Positions 10,614 through 23,002 of a stretch of DNA of 64,000 nt are shown one piece after another (the stretch's first letter is position 1; every line of letters begins with the position of its first letter). The notes beneath the pieces were generated by a model, which was not told where the DNA came from, did not search any database, and saw only the letters and a program-made list of their open reading frames with translations. The stretch is from contig CM022298.1 in the NCBI GenBank assembly GCA_011799875.1, forward strand, positions 722,357,622-722,421,621, written 5' to 3'. The stretch comes from Thinopyrum elongatum (Eukaryota; Streptophyta; Magnoliopsida; Poales; Poaceae). The position numbers and the translations under genes are program-made.

Positions 10614-12350
10614 AAGAGAAAAAGCTGAAATGTGTATTTAATATTCTCATCCGCATGAGGCAATTTTGTGAGCGTCCGTGAGTTTTATACATTTTTTTAT
10701 GTGTTATCGGCTCGGGTCCCATCCCCATCATCATATGTTCATGTTCATGCGCATGCTCGTAGCCATTTGCAATTGCTGACACGGATGGTGGTATGTGTGC
10801 ATGGCGTGGTGGTCTTGGCTCCCACTCGCCTGGCCGTGGAGTATTCTTATTCCTATCCTATTGAAGCTAGCGTTCATTTTTTCGCAAATCTTAAATCCAA
10901 CTCCTAGTTCAAATCCATTTGACTTAAGTTCTAATGAGTTTGAATTCAAATTATTCCATCATGAACAAACTCTATGTTCCTGGATTAAGGACATTTAAAG
11001 TAATCCAGGGGGATTTTTTTCCTCACTTCAAAACTATTTTCCAAACTCCCTATATGATCCCCAAATTCCTCTTTTCTTTTCTCTCGATCCTTCTCTGCGC
11101 TCCGGCGAGGCTTTACCTGCCGGCGAGCTCCTCCCCTCTGTGGCTTCCTTCCCTCCCCTGAGCGAGCGGGCCCCTTCCTTCGGGCTCAACCAGCCCCACG
11201 CCATGGCAAGGGGCAGAAGCTCGGCTAGCCCCTCTCTACCATTGACGCGAGCAGCAGCTCGTCCACCTCGTTGCCGGACCAGTACAGACCTCACCAGCCT
11301 CGGGCTCCTTCAGAGCTGCCTTTCAGTGGACGTGCTATGTTCAGCGGCGGCGTCGACCGCCTCTTAGCGAGCTTGGATCTCTATCCCAATAACTTCTTCT
11401 TTAACCAACTCCTTCGAGGCCGCTTGCTGTCTTCAACTGGCGAACATATTTGAACCGGTGGGATTGTTTAACAAAAGATGATGTGGGACTATCTCAGGAC
11501 ATGTATCTTAGAAGTGCCACGTAGAATAAATGATGAGATGAAGGAGAGAGAACTCATAATAAAAGGCTTGTTTTCTCTTATTTAAGAGAAGGCAAGAGAT
11601 GATCTCTTAGCACAATATGTCTCACCATATTTTTAGGAATAACTAGTTATTAAAGATAAGGCTAAGAGAAGATTCATTATAGACATTTTTTTTTGTCATC
11701 TCTAAATTACATGCAAGACTTAAGATAAGACTATCTTAACAACCATTGTACATGCCTTTATTATTTTTACTGGGTTTGGTTACGAAGCAGAGGATGGACG
11801 GACGGGGCTGAGGCCTAGGTGGGCGTACGGATGGACGAAAAACACATTAACGTACGACGGACGAAAACAGATTATAGCGTACCTTTTTTTGCGGAAAAGA
11901 TTATAGCGTACCGACGAATGAAAATTACGGACGAAAATTAGGGAGGAAGAACTAATAGCCCTTTTATAAAAAAAAAATGTTCAACATGTATCAGAAAATT
12001 AGGCATGTCTTGAATAAGAAAAAAAATGAATTAGAAATGGTAAAAGCCTATGTAACCAAAGAAAGGAACCAAGCAAAACATGAAAAAAGAAACCTACTAC
12101 GAATCCGAAGAAAACCGATGCCAAACAGTGAAAATCCGATAAAAACACAGAATAATTAGGCTCGGCCCAGTAGTGGCACGCTGTAGGAGAGACATACTCC
12201 TATTACGAATCGCAGCCGGCTTGTCTTAAAAAAAAAAACCGAATCGCAGCCGGGGAGAGTAGTATTTGCGTCAGTTGTAATCGTAGATGGAAACGGATAG
12301 GCGATTCCATATCCGAGTTGGTAGTTATGTGCTCCACGCAACCCATCACC
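10614..12350. other. Upstream region of the DUF6598 gene, no other gene seen
   Basis: A GC-rich patch at about 11090-11400 has several overlapping short frames on both strands and no recognisable domain. Bases 11640-11960 hold short repeats (ttatagcgtacc twice, acggacgaaaa twice). No terminal repeats or conserved coding segments are seen. Confidence 0.4.
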
Positions 12351-12354
12351 GGTG

Positions 12355-12363
12355 CTTATATAC
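12355..12363 (+). promoter_or_regulatory. TATA box of the DUF6598 gene
   Basis: cttatatac lies 60 bases upstream of the predicted ATG at 12423. That would give a transcription start near 12390 and a short leader of about 30 bases. No alternative TATA with better context is seen nearer the gene. Confidence 0.5.
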
Positions 12364-12422
12364 GCAGGCAGGCTTCGATTGCTTGACACTACAAATCTTG
12401 GAGGAAGAAAACCGCGGGGCCC

Positions 12423-14224
12423 ATGACTGCGCCGATGACGAGTACTCACGAGGAGGAGGACGAGATGGTCGGAGCTACTCAGGAGGAGAAGGAGATCGAG
12501 GAACTCTGCTGTGAGCAACAGATCGAGAACGAGGAGAAGAAGGAGGTGCTGACTCATGAGGATGATGAGGAGAGCGAGGTGTCTGATGATGAGGAGCATG
12601 ACGAGATGGATGGAGGCGAATCGAGCTCCATGATCTCCAAGCGCCAGAGCAGGAAGCTCTGTGAGGAATTGCAAGCGACGTTGTCTTTCCTGAAGCTAGA
12701 CATCGAGCCAGCAGCCCCGCTAAGGGAAGACGACACCGGCGAGTGGCCGTTGCCGACAATCCACTCCATATTAGAGCAGTTCAAGGATCTGCGCCGCCGC
12801 ACCTCCAGGCTGAGGGGGAAGCTGCTGCCTTTCATGGAAAGGTACGAGGAGGAGCAGGCTAAGCGGGACACGTACGAGGGTCTCGACGAGGAAGAGAAGG
12901 CGAGGAAGATGATGGAGCAGGAAGAGGAGTTCTTCGATAGCTACCGCCAAGGCACCGAGTTCTCATCCCGCCGCGTCACATTCGAGCAGCAGAGTAAGTC
13001 GACGCTGCTAAACATATTAATTAATTATTAGAATGATTGTTCTCTGTTCTATAATACCTTTGCAACGTGGTATATGCAATCGACACTTCCACTGATTTTT
13101 GTTTGTTTGTTTGAGAAAACACAGACACTCAACAGTTTAACTGGATTGATTTGGTTAACTGATTGTGCAGCTACATTGAGCCCCATGTATTTCACGCACT
13201 GGACGCCCGGACTGCCCCTACCCTACAATGCTGAGACGGAAGGGGTCAGCGTGCAGGTCTACTCTTTCAAGATCACCGAAATCATGTGCGATCTGCGTTG
13301 GCCGCTCCAAGTGTATGGCGTCGTCGCCGCACGAGACAACTCGGACCGCAAGCGCAACATCATCTTTGATCGGCCGAGGCACAACTGCCAGAAGCTCACC
13401 TCAGATGTATGTGCCCACTCTACTCCGTTTTCAACCTTTTTGTTTCCTCGCTGCTGCGTGTGTCTTTGTTGATCGGTCTGATCGGTTTAGCGTTTGCGAT
13501 TAAGGATGTGTAATGATGATGTTGTTGTTGCTTGCAGGATCCCTTTTTGCGCTTGACCGGCCCGTCTCGGGCGATTATGGCTCTTAGCCCCGTTGACTTT
13601 GAGGTCCAGCTGAAACTTAAGGGTGCGACGCCGTCAACAGACAGATCACTGATGAACCTTAGAGAACATTACATAGGCAGTACTAGTGCCGACGGTTTAG
13701 ATACTCTCACCTTTGAAAACTGCCTTTGCACAGCGGAGTTAAGAGTGGAGGAACTTTCTGGTTCGGTCCAAGCCACTTTCGTGAGTGTCCGCGTCATCCG
13801 TGGAGGTCCTTGGCCTTTTGAATACGGAGGCCGGATTGCTTGCTCCTCACCACCTCACGAAGTTGTGTGCGTGGATCCTAAAGGCATTGCAGAAGTTGTT
13901 GATAATTCTTCATGCTTCCAAGTTGTGCTGCTAGATTCTCGTGACTCTGTGTGTGGAAAAATGCCAGTTGGCAAATATGGTTACCTCGATCTGTCAAGAA
14001 GGCTTGTTTCTGTCGAACTACGGAAAGAGAACTCCCGACAATTCAAAGATAGCCTGAAAGTTTTCTTTCAAGCCTACTCAGAGTCTGGTGGTATCGCTGC
14101 ACAAGCTCATGTCAAGATCAGGCCCAAGACTTGCAACATAAGTCAGCACACTTGCGATCTTGGTGGCTCTAAGGTGGAGATTACTGTTGCTTGGTCAGCC
14201 ATTGTTAGGACCGACCTATGTTAG
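12423..14224 (+). CDS. DUF6598-domain protein, three exons
   Basis: Exons 12423-12993, 13171-13406 and 13538-14224 join in frame to a 497-residue protein. Both introns have consensus ends (a/gtaagt..gtgcag and gat/gtatgt..ttgcag), and phases match. The first ~70 residues are strongly acidic (many Glu and Asp) and include a likely nuclear- or solvent-exposed disordered part. Residues ~75-190 are charged and look coiled-coil (RRRTSRLRGKLLPFMERYEEE). From ~191 the family signature follows: TLSPMYFTHWTPG, RWPLQVYGVVAARD, KRNIIFDRPRHNCQ, then DPFLRLTGPSRA in exon 3 and a C-terminal beta-rich part. DUF6598 proteins are abundant in Triticeae, some joined to ribosome-inactivating domains; no such domain is visible here. 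The molecular role is unknown. No premature stop is present, so the gene looks intact. A later in-frame ATG at 12435 is an alternative start. Confidence 0.82.
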
Positions 14225-14750
14225 TACAGTATATGTTTGATGGTGCTCTGGCCTGAATGTAATGGAGTACGATATCCTTTGCCCAGTTACATCTATCTAT
14301 CTATTTCTGTTTTGCGAGTGGTTGTTTGCTTGTTCAATTAATTATTTGGGTATCGGTCTGCTATGTAAATGGCCCAACTAGTTGTGTATCAATCGACTAT
14401 AGATTTTCAATTTAGGTTGTGTGAAGTATATTCTCTTTTGATTTTTACCAGAGCTTCCAAGTTATGACGTGAAGTATTTTGTCAACACACCCACCCTGCT
14501 CACACACAGCAAAACAAAACCACATTATGTATGCATAACACAACACTTCCATATATAAATAATGTATCTTTGTATGAACAAGCCATGACGCAGAAAACCA
14601 ATCTTCTGCAACAGACCATCTAAATGATAACCAATCAACCTGCCCCTCGCTGAACATTGAAATCGGACTAAAGTTTTATCGTGCAGCAGAACAATTCCTC
14701 TTCTGAACAACCCTGGTAACCTCACCCTCTCGAACTCTCCATTAAAGCGT
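14225..14750. other. 3' flank of the DUF6598 gene
   Basis: Likely contains the 3' UTR and polyadenylation site of the preceding gene; T-rich stretches and tgtaat words occur around 14250-14370. No AATAAA close to the stop codon. No further gene. Confidence 0.35.
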
Positions 14751-15121
14751 CATTTATCTAGTGTTGTTGTAGGCAGTGGGCATCATCTACCTATTACCAG
14801 CACCGACTCTACTACTCTCTCCCCCTCTCCCTTTCGCCTACGTGATGTTATATTTTCCCCTCACATTGTCACCAACCTTATTTCTGTTCGTCAATTTACT
14901 CGTGATAACTCTTTCTCTATGGAATTTTACCCTTTCGGTTTTCTTGTGAAGGATCTTCGCACTCGGAAAGTTCTCATGACCTCCGCTAGCTCCGGTGATC
15001 TCTACCCCTTCTTCGGCAATAACAAGGCATGGCGTGTCGCGCTCTCCGCTACCGTATCCCCGAGCGACCTATGGCACCGCCTGCTTGGCCATCCAAGCCA
15101 TCAGTCCCTCTCCTCTCAGGG
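14751..15121 (+). pseudogene. Copia pol fragment (end of protease, GAG-pre-integrase)
   Basis: An open frame on the + strand contains VVVGSGHHLPIT, VTNLISVRQFT and LWHRLLGHPS in order. These match the region between the aspartic protease and the integrase zinc finger of Copia polyproteins; the pre-integrase motif LWHxRLGHP is clear. No LTR, integrase core or reverse transcriptase follows, so it is a short captured or truncated fragment. It points opposite to all the elements right of 16254, so it is not part of that nest. Confidence 0.7.
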
Positions 15122-16253
15122 GGAAGGCCAGCAAGCAGCAGGACATGTGTTTACTCTCCCGTGCCACAATCTTTGTCTAGCTATAGCACCTCTACTTTCT
15201 ATTCCCCCATTATTTTTTTGAGGGAACAATGAACAAGCAATTTCCCCATCCCACGAGTCCTCTTGCTTCAAGGTTGGAATAGAACAGCAAATGCAAGGGC
15301 TTCAACCTAATTTGTCATGCCAACGGATTTTTATTCCTGCTTATTCCCATGATTATTTCTTTCTGGACATATGTGCGTTTCAGGATTCACTTATTTATTT
15401 ATTTTGGTAATGTTTAGATTATTGCCATCTAATGCATGGTGTGTTTTAATCATTGTTTTATCTTGCAACAGTTAATCATGCATGTTACATGTTACACCGA
15501 TTAGTTTTCTCAGTAGCATTTTTGCAGGAACTATCCGATTGAATATTACCAATCAGCTAATTGAGAGTACAATGTTTCTATATCTACATATTCTAATTTC
15601 TCGCAAAGCTTAATGGCTACATGATGTGAGATAATTTCGTTATCAAGCAGTTCACATGGAATTGGGTTGTAGCAAGTTTCTACACCCTATTTCTCTGTTC
15701 CTACTGTTCCAGTATCGAGTGACGATGGATTGAGTGTAGTAATGTATTTTCAATGGCTTCTCATGGAACAATGAATTAAGTAGCTTGCTCAACTGGAGAC
15801 AAATACCCCTCTTTCTTATTTAGAGTAGTTCATTTTATTTCTCCATTGTTCCTATTAAGAGTAGATGGTGATCCCCCACAAGAAAGAGTAGATGGTGATC
15901 CTGTTCCAAACAAGAAAATGAAAAAGTGGACATTACATTTTATTCTGCATAGCTTAAGTTTGTGACCAGGATTGACTTTATCCTACGTTAACTATCCTTT
16001 TGTGTTTTGGTCAGTGCAAGTTCATGTTAGGTACTCCAAGGACATCTACATGGATGATATCTTTACCATTTCTCACTAATGGATGTTCATAAAAAGCGTG
16101 CTAAGCTAGCAACTTACGCTAACATGTGTAAAAGATTCTCTAATCTACCTATGGTACTAATATCGGCCTTGGACCCCGGAGGAAGGGGATGACTAGTCTA
16201 AAAACGAGGCAAACTTGTGCAACACATCCAAGGAAATGCAACCTGGTTCATTT
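15122..16253. other. Spacer, no gene recognised
   Basis: AT-rich. The only local feature is a short direct repeat (agagtagatggtgatcc near 15858 and 15886). The right border is the LTR at 16254. Confidence 0.4.
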
Positions 16254-16545
16254 TGTTAGAATAAATCCGAGACGCACCGTTGATCTATCGAGGACCAAGC
16301 AATCACAGAAGCACGACACCGAGATTTGTTAACGAGGTTCATCGATACAATACCGCACCCCGGCCGCCCGGGCGCCAGCACACGCAGCCGGCTCCCCCGC
16401 GTGCCTGTGCTATTATGTTGGCATATGTTGGCCTAGGATACAAGTGTCCTACTTGAACACGACTCCATATCCTGTCTATACACCGTACAACTCCAAGTCC
16501 AACCGTAACCTACCTTGTACAATAATATTCGACACAATTCTAACA
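16254..16545 (-). mobile_element. Short LTR of a small Copia element
   Basis: A 292-base unit bounded by tgttagaat (16254) and attctaaca (16545), i.e. TG..CA with a perfect 8-9 base inverted terminus. On the minus strand the flanking bases at 16546-16556 read as a purine tract (aaggtggagtt) directly before TGTTAGAAT, so this is a 3' LTR of a minus-oriented element. LTR length and ends fit the small Copia elements of plants. The 5' LTR is not in the window. Confidence 0.7.
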
Positions 16546-16996
16546 AACTCCACCTTGGCGAATATTCTCCACCACCTTGGATTCATCCATGCGTCGAACC
16601 TTCATGTACATTGGACTTGAGATATGCCATGAGCACCGCTGCTACTCCCAGATTCCATGTGACTCCACCTGTAACTGTAGTCCCTTCTCGTCTTCTTCAA
16701 AGACAACACTTGAGCAAAATTAAGTTCCTCATTGCTCTACCTTGTGCTCCCAACTTCCGGAGTGTCCGTTACACCATCACACACCGATCACTAATCTGCG
16801 TGAAAGTGAACTACTCACATATAAGAGTTACCTGAACTCAACATCACGTCGAGCCTCTGCTGTCCTGGTCGAGTCTCTAGGGCCGCGGACCCACATCACT
16901 CAAACCCTACTGCAGAGAACCACCGATCAACACCGACCGATGCCGAGTATCACGTCTCCATCAGACCACTGGTACCCAGTCCGAACCACGTGTCCC
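16546..16996 (-). mobile_element. Internal end of the small Copia element, cut by the CACTA
   Basis: The sequence after the polypurine tract (ccaccttggcgaatattctc) is non-coding and runs to 16996, where the CACTA terminus begins. No pol motif is visible in this short piece. The rest would lie beyond the right end of the CACTA, outside the window. Confidence 0.5.
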
Positions 16997-17017
16997 CACT
17001 AGTGGAAAACAGGGAAC

Positions 17018-17214
17018 TAGTCCCGCTTCCAGAGGGCCTTTAGTCCCGGTCCTGGAACCGGGACAAAAAGGTCGGGACTAAAGCCCAAAACCTTTAGTCC
17101 CGGTTCGCTTACGAACCGGGACAGAAGGGGCTCCACGTGGGCGCTGCGGGGCGACCAGGCAGGAGGACCTTTAGTCCCAATTGGTAACACCAACCGGGAC
17201 CAAAAGGCATCCAT
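17018..17214. repeat. CACTA subterminal repeats
   Basis: Several copies of tttagtcccgg(t) and its complement accgggac, partly paired as inverted repeats (cggttcgcttacgaaccggg at about 17101-17120). Such arrays near both ends are the transposase-binding sites in CACTA elements. A run of 20 G residues at 17242-17261 follows. Confidence 0.8.
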
Positions 17215-17264
17215 GCGTCAGCAGCTGGGGTTTTTTTTTGAGGGGGGGGGGGGGGGGGGGGAGG

Positions 17265-17556
17265 GTTAGGGGGTTTTGGAGGGTTAATTTAGGGGTTTCA
17301 TATTGTGTTAGCTAGCTAATAGAGAGAAGTGACATCTCTTTCTCCGTACTTGGTCGACGCTAGCTACTATACATATAGAGAGAACTCGACGCGCTAGCTA
17401 GTAAGCAAATGAAGGAACCATTAATTACACAAGATCGTCATGAACATATACAGAGAGAAGTGGCCTCTCTTTCTCCGAGAGATTGGTCGAACAACAAGTT
17501 TTCGTATATATATCCGACGCTACTACATATATACAATATAACATCTCTTACAATCC
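17265..17556. other. CACTA subterminal spacer
   Basis: Non-coding sequence between the subterminal array and the stop codon of the second-ORF gene. It contains the imperfect repeat agagagaa..tgacatctctttctcc / agagagaagtggcctctctttctcc (about 17321-17345 and 17452-17482). Confidence 0.4.
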
Positions 17557-19369
17557 CTAACATCTAATGTCTATATCAATTTCCAGATGGTATTCTCCCT
17601 TCTCATTGATGACGTGGTCAAGAAAGAATCCCGCCATTTCCTCTTGAATTGCTCGTATGCGATCATGCGGTAGGAGTTCATCCCGCATCTGCCATATCTA
17701 ATTTAAAGAAGGGGGTCAATACATATATATGAATGAAACTCAACACAAATGATGGTAATAAAATAAAATTGTGAATATTATTGTTTACGTACTTCATATT
17801 ATTTTTCAGAGTAGCCCCGCTGAGAGGTCGCGTTGTAGATGAACTCGCAAACGTAGTATCCACATAAATTATTCCTTCCTTCCTGCCACAAGCACTTTAC
17901 GAGAAATAGAGTTCAATCAAACTGATAATCAAGCATGATAAATGGTATTGATGAAACTAGAATCAATGGGAGATGCGCAGAACTAGCTAGTACTACTTAC
18001 TTTCGGTGTGTAAATCGCAGCTCCCTCGGCAGTCCCGGAACTATTCCGGTGAACTCTTTCCAAAACCTGCCAGACAAAGAAAATAATTACTTGATATCAG
18101 CAAATGAACAAAGTTGCCGATATGGTGCGATAATGATCGATTGAACTTACTTCTGGAGCATTGCAGTCATGTCCGCACAGTCTTGGGGATCTTTTCGTCT
18201 CGAGTCTAAGACAGTTACTACTCCCCGGTCAAGCTTAATCTCTAGCAGAATAAAGTGGAAGCTGCGCACGCATGCATAACTCATCAGTTACATTACTATA
18301 ACCTTGAGTAAGCGAAACCGAATATGCACAAGACAGTAACCCTCACTTGAAGTTGTAAGGAAAGAGTATTTTCCCTTTGTTTTGATTTCGAAGTAACGAT
18401 TGTAGCAAGTTGCCCTTAGTATCTTTGACTCTGTTTTTAACCGACCATTCATTTATGGTATTTGGGTTAATGAACCCAATGTCATAGATTTGTGCTTTTT
18501 TGCATTCGACGATCTTCAATCTGCATAATATAGTGAGGATAATTATATATACATGCAATGAAAGAGCTGAGCTTTAGATACTTAATTACAGAAGTAATAC
18601 TTACAGACAGTAGCAAGTCATGAGTTGTTTGTCGAGGGCCGCTTGATTGTATAACTGGAATAACTCCACAAATTCAACAGGCATCACCTCAGTTCCAACG
18701 AGGTCGTGCTCCTCTTTAATTCCCAGCATCAAAGTATCCTTCCCAGACTTGCTGCAGGTTTTCATGTACCATTCATGCAATCTTCGCATCATCGTTGTTA
18801 GAGGAGGATGATCAGGTTTGACGAGAGGCTTCCCGTACTCGTATATGAAGATCTCTACCACCTTTAACATTTCAAACTCTACATCATCGCCTAGGTAATC
18901 AGCAGGATTGGTACCGGGCACTAGCCCCGGATGATTAGCGACGATATCACTAGACACCTTGAGCGGGGGGCACGATTGGTTCGCCTGTTCGCCGAGCTGG
19001 GGAATTTGTTTCCCACTTCTTTGTTGTGCTAACCTTGCATCACTGGAAGTACTTCCCGACCGCCGCGCATCTTCATATGTCTTTTTAAGACAGCGAACAT
19101 AGTTGGAATCCGGCGGAGGCGGTGGTGGTCGCTTCAGGGCATCCAGAGTGCGCTTCACTTTCACCAGATCTACCGTCTCCTTCGGAGGTGGAGGTTTCCA
19201 TGCAAAATGGTCCCTCACTTCGGTTTCCACGATTTCTTCGATTTCCTCGTCAGTCCTCTCATATGGTAACTTTGGAGGAGGCTTCAGGCTTGGACCAAAT
19301 CTGTATTTCTTCCCGCCTCTTGTACTGCTAGCCGCCAGAGCGGCGGCGTCTCTCTTCCGCCGTTGCTGA

Positions 19370-19560
19370 CGCGGCGGAGTCCGTTGACACGCCGGAGGAG
19401 GCGGAGTGCTCCAACGCGCCGGAGGAGGCGGAGGAGGAGGCGGAGTGCCCTGACGTGCCGGAGGAGGCGGAGTGCCCTGATCACTCATCGGAGGAGGAGG
19501 AGGCGGAGTGCCCTGACTCGCCGGAGGAGGAGGAGGAGAAGGAGGCGTCCAGTTTGGAAG
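19370..19560. repeat. Proline-rich coding minisatellite in the CACTA second ORF
   Basis: Repeated gga-gga-ggcgga-gtgccctga units encode (minus strand) GTPPPPPP-type repeats, about eight copies of 18-30 bases with variable numbers of Pro codons. The linker separates the transposase-like part from the protease-like part. Length variation by slippage is expected. Confidence 0.75.
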
Positions 19561-19756
19561 CTTGATGTACTCCTTCCTCCATAGATAGGTACTCCTCAAA
19601 GCATAAACCAGATGATTCTCCCCTTCACCTGTAGGGTAGTCAAGCTCCAGCTCATCAAATCCCTCCATTATTTCATCCACCGTCACAACAGCATAGCCAT
19701 GTGGAATCGGACGGCAATGAAAAGTTCCGTCAGCTTGAGGAGGTACAACAGAGCCG

Positions 19757-19761
19757 ACAGC
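19757..19761. repeat. Target site duplication of E1 (left copy, acagc)
   Basis: Identical to 38505-38509 on the other side. Five bases is the size used by Ty3/Gypsy integrases. Confidence 0.9.
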
Positions 19762-20938
19762 TGATGACCCACAAGTATAGGGGACCTATCGTAGTCCTTT
19801 CGATAAGTAAGAGTGTCGAACCCAACGAGGAGCAGAAGGAAATGACAAGCGGTTTTCAGCAAGGTATTCTCTGCAAGCACTGAAATTATCGGTAACAGAT
19901 AGTTGTGTGATAAGATAATGCGTAACGAGTAACAAGTGACAAAAGTAAACAAGGTGCAGCAAGGTGGCCCAATCTTTTTTGTAGCAAAGGACAAGCCTAG
20001 ACGAACTCTTATATAAAGCAAAGCGCTCCCGAGGACACATGGGAATTGTTGTCAAGTTAGTTTTCATCATGCTCATATGATTCGCGTTCGTTACTTTGAT
20101 AATTTGATATGTGGGTGGACCAGTGCTTGGGTGCTGCCCTTCCTTGGACAAGCCTCCCACTTATAATTAACCCCTCTCGCAAGCATCTGCAACTACGAAA
20201 GAAGAATTAAGATAAATCTAACCATAGCATGAAACATATGGATCCAAATCAGCCCCTTACGAAGCAACGCATAAACTAGGGTTTAAGCTTCTGTCACTCT
20301 AGCAACCCATCATCTACTTATTACTTCTCAATGCCTTCCCCTAGGCCCAAATAATGGTGAAGTGTCATGTAGTCGATGTTCACATAACACCACTAGAGGA
20401 GAGACAACATACATCTCATCAAAATATCGAACGAATACCAAATTCACATGATTACTTATAACAAGACTTCTCCCATGTACTCAGGAACAAACGTAACTAC
20501 TCACAAAGCATATTCATGTTCATAATCAGAGGAGCATTAATTATCATTAAGGATCTGAACATATGATCTTCCACCGAATAAACCAACTAGCATCAACTAC
20601 AAAGAGTAATCAACACTACTAGCAACCCACAGGTACCAATCTGAGGTTTTGAGACAAAGATCGGATACAAGAGATGAACTAGGGTTTGAGAGGAGATGGT
20701 GCTGGTGAAGATGTTGATGGAGATTGACCCCCTATCAATGAGAGGATCGTTGGTGGTGACGATGGCGATGATTTCCCCCTCCGGGAGGGATGTTTCCCCG
20801 ACAGAACAGCTCCGCCGGAGCCCTAGATTGGTTCTGCCCAAGTTCCACCAAGAGACGGTGGCGCTTCATCCCGAAAGCTTCCTTCTGATTTTTTTCAGGT
20901 CAAAACACACCATATAGAAGAAGATGGGCATCATGGGC
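19762..20938 (-). mobile_element. E1 3' LTR, first part (inner end broken by Angela insertion)
   Basis: Starts tgatgacccacaag, as does the 5' LTR at 36989, and is co-linear with it until atgggcatcatgggc at 20938. The remaining ~350 bases are at 29389-29739. Confidence 0.92.
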
Positions 20939-22618
20939 TGTTGGGTAACGTAGCATGTAATTTCAAAAAAAATTCTATGCTCACGCAAGATCTATCTTGG
21001 AGATGCATAGCAACGAGAGGGGGGGAGTGTGTCCACGTACCCTCGTAGACCGAAAGCGGAAGCATTAGCTTAACGCGGTTGATGTAGTCGAACTTCTTCT
21101 CGATCCAACCGATCAAGCACCGAACGTACGGCACCTCTGAGTTCTGCACATGTTCAGCTCGATGACGTCCCTCGAACTCTTGATCCAGCAAAGTGTCGAG
21201 GGAGAGTTTTGTCAGCACGACGACGTGGTGACTGTGATGGTGAAGTGATCCGCGCAGGGCTACGCCTAAGCACTACGACAATATGACCGGAGGAGTAAAC
21301 GGTGGAGGGGGGCACCGCCCATGGCTAAGAACAATTGATGTGTCCTTGAGGTGCCCCCCGCCCCCGTGTATAAAGGAGGGAGAGGGGAGGAGGCCGGCCT
21401 AGGGGCGCCCCAAGTGGGAGGAGTCCCACTTGGGCTCCTAGTCCAATTCGGCCCCCCCTTCCTTTTATCGGAGGGGGAAAGGGGGAAGGAGAGGGAGAAG
21501 GAGAAGGAAAGGGGGGCCGCGCCCCCTCCCCTACGGCCCATATGGCCCATATCTTCCCCCGGGGGGTTCCGGTAACCCCCCCCCCCGGTACTCCGATACG
21601 TACCCGATACATTCCGAAACACTTCCGGTGTCCGAATAATATCTTCCAATATATCAATCTTTACCTCTTGACCATTTCGAGACTCCTCATCATGTCCGTG
21701 ATCTCATCCGGGACTCTGAACAATCTTCGGTCACCAAAACACATAACTCATAATACAAATCATCATCGAATGTTAAGCGTGCGGACACTATGGGTTCGAG
21801 AACTATGTAGACATGACCGAGACACATCTCCGATCAATAACCAATAGCAGAACCTGGATGCTCATATTGGTTCCTACATATTCTACGAAGATCTTTATCG
21901 GTCAAACCGCAATGACAAGATACATTATTCCCTTTGTCATCGGTATGTTACTTGCCCGAGATTCGGTCATCGGTATCTTCATACCTAGTTCAATCTCATT
22001 ACCGGCAAGTCTCTTTACTCGTTTCGTAATACATCATCCCGCAACTAACTCATTAGTCACATTGCTTGCAAGGCTTATCATGATGTGTATTACCGAGAGG
22101 GCCCGGAGATACCTCTCCGATACTCGGAGTGACAAATCCTAATCTCGATCTATGCCAACCCAACAAACACCTTCGGAAATACCTGTAGAGCATCTTTATG
22201 ATCACCCAGTTACGGTGTGACGTTTGATAGCACACAAGGCATTTCTTCGGTATTCGGGAGTTGCATAATCTCATAGTCAAAGGAATATGTATAAGTCATG
22301 AAGAAAGCAATAGCAATAAAACTTAACGACCATTATGCTAAGCTAACGGATGGGTCTTGTCCATCACATCATTCTCCTAATGATGTGATCCCGTTCATCA
22401 AATGACAACACATGTCTATGGTTAGGAAACTTAACTATCTTTGATTAACGAGCTAGTCTAGTAGAGGCATACTAGGGACACTATGTTTTGTCTATGTATT
22501 CACACATGTATCAAGTTTCCGGTTAATACAATTCTAGCATGAATAATAAACATTTATCATGATATAAGGAAATATAAAATAACAACTTTATTATTGCCTC
22601 TAGGGCATATTTCCTTCA
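20939..22618 (-). mobile_element. Angela-like 3' LTR
   Basis: Ends TG..CA. In the first 420 bases it differs from the 5' LTR (27719-) at about 20 positions, counted by eye (near 4.8 percent). Most are transitions, many at CG or CNG sites, as expected from methylated cytosine decay. Confidence 0.9.
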
Positions 22619-23002
22619 GTCTCCCACTTGCACTAGAGTCAATAATCTAGTTCACATCGCCATGTGATTAACACGAATAGTTCACATCACCATGTGATTA
22701 ACACCCATAGTTCACATCGCCATGTGACCAACACCCAAAGGGTTTACTAGCGTCAGTAATCTAGTTCACATCGCCATGTGATTAACACCCAAAGAGTACT
22801 AAGGTGTGATCATGTTTTGCTTGTGAGAGAGGTTTAGTCAACGGGTCTGCCACATTCAGATCCGTATGTATTTTGCAAATTTCTATGTCCACAATGCTCT
22901 GCATGGAGCTACTCTAGCTAATTGCTCCCACTTTCAATACGTATCCAGTTTGAGACTCAGAGTCATCTGGATAGGTGTAAAAGCTTGCATCGACGTAACT
23001 CT
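22619..23002. repeat. Angela 3' non-coding part with short 'ttcacatcgccatgtg' repeats
   Basis: At least four copies of agttcacatc(g/a)ccatgtg(a/g) followed by (t)taacac lie between 22647 and 22790, spaced about 28-70 bases, next to the PPT. The small tandem block is typical for the region before the 3' LTR. Confidence 0.6.

Noticed and set aside
11034..11453. Cluster of short overlapping ORFs upstream of the DUF6598 gene
   Set aside because: No domain, no consistent splice sites and open frames on both strands; treated as GC-rich spacer.
19363..19584. Arg-rich ORF on the + strand
   Set aside because: Shadow of the proline-rich minisatellite of the CACTA accessory gene on the minus strand.
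21266..21657. Pro/Gly-rich ORFs (and the same at 28046-28420)
   Set aside because: Both are the GC-rich part of the Angela LTR pair; identical context in the two LTRs, no gene.
22647..22790. CRISPR-like spaced repeats (ttcacatcgccatgtg)
   Set aside because: A plant retroelement context, irregular spacing and repeats that are themselves part of the Angela 3' region; no CRISPR array.
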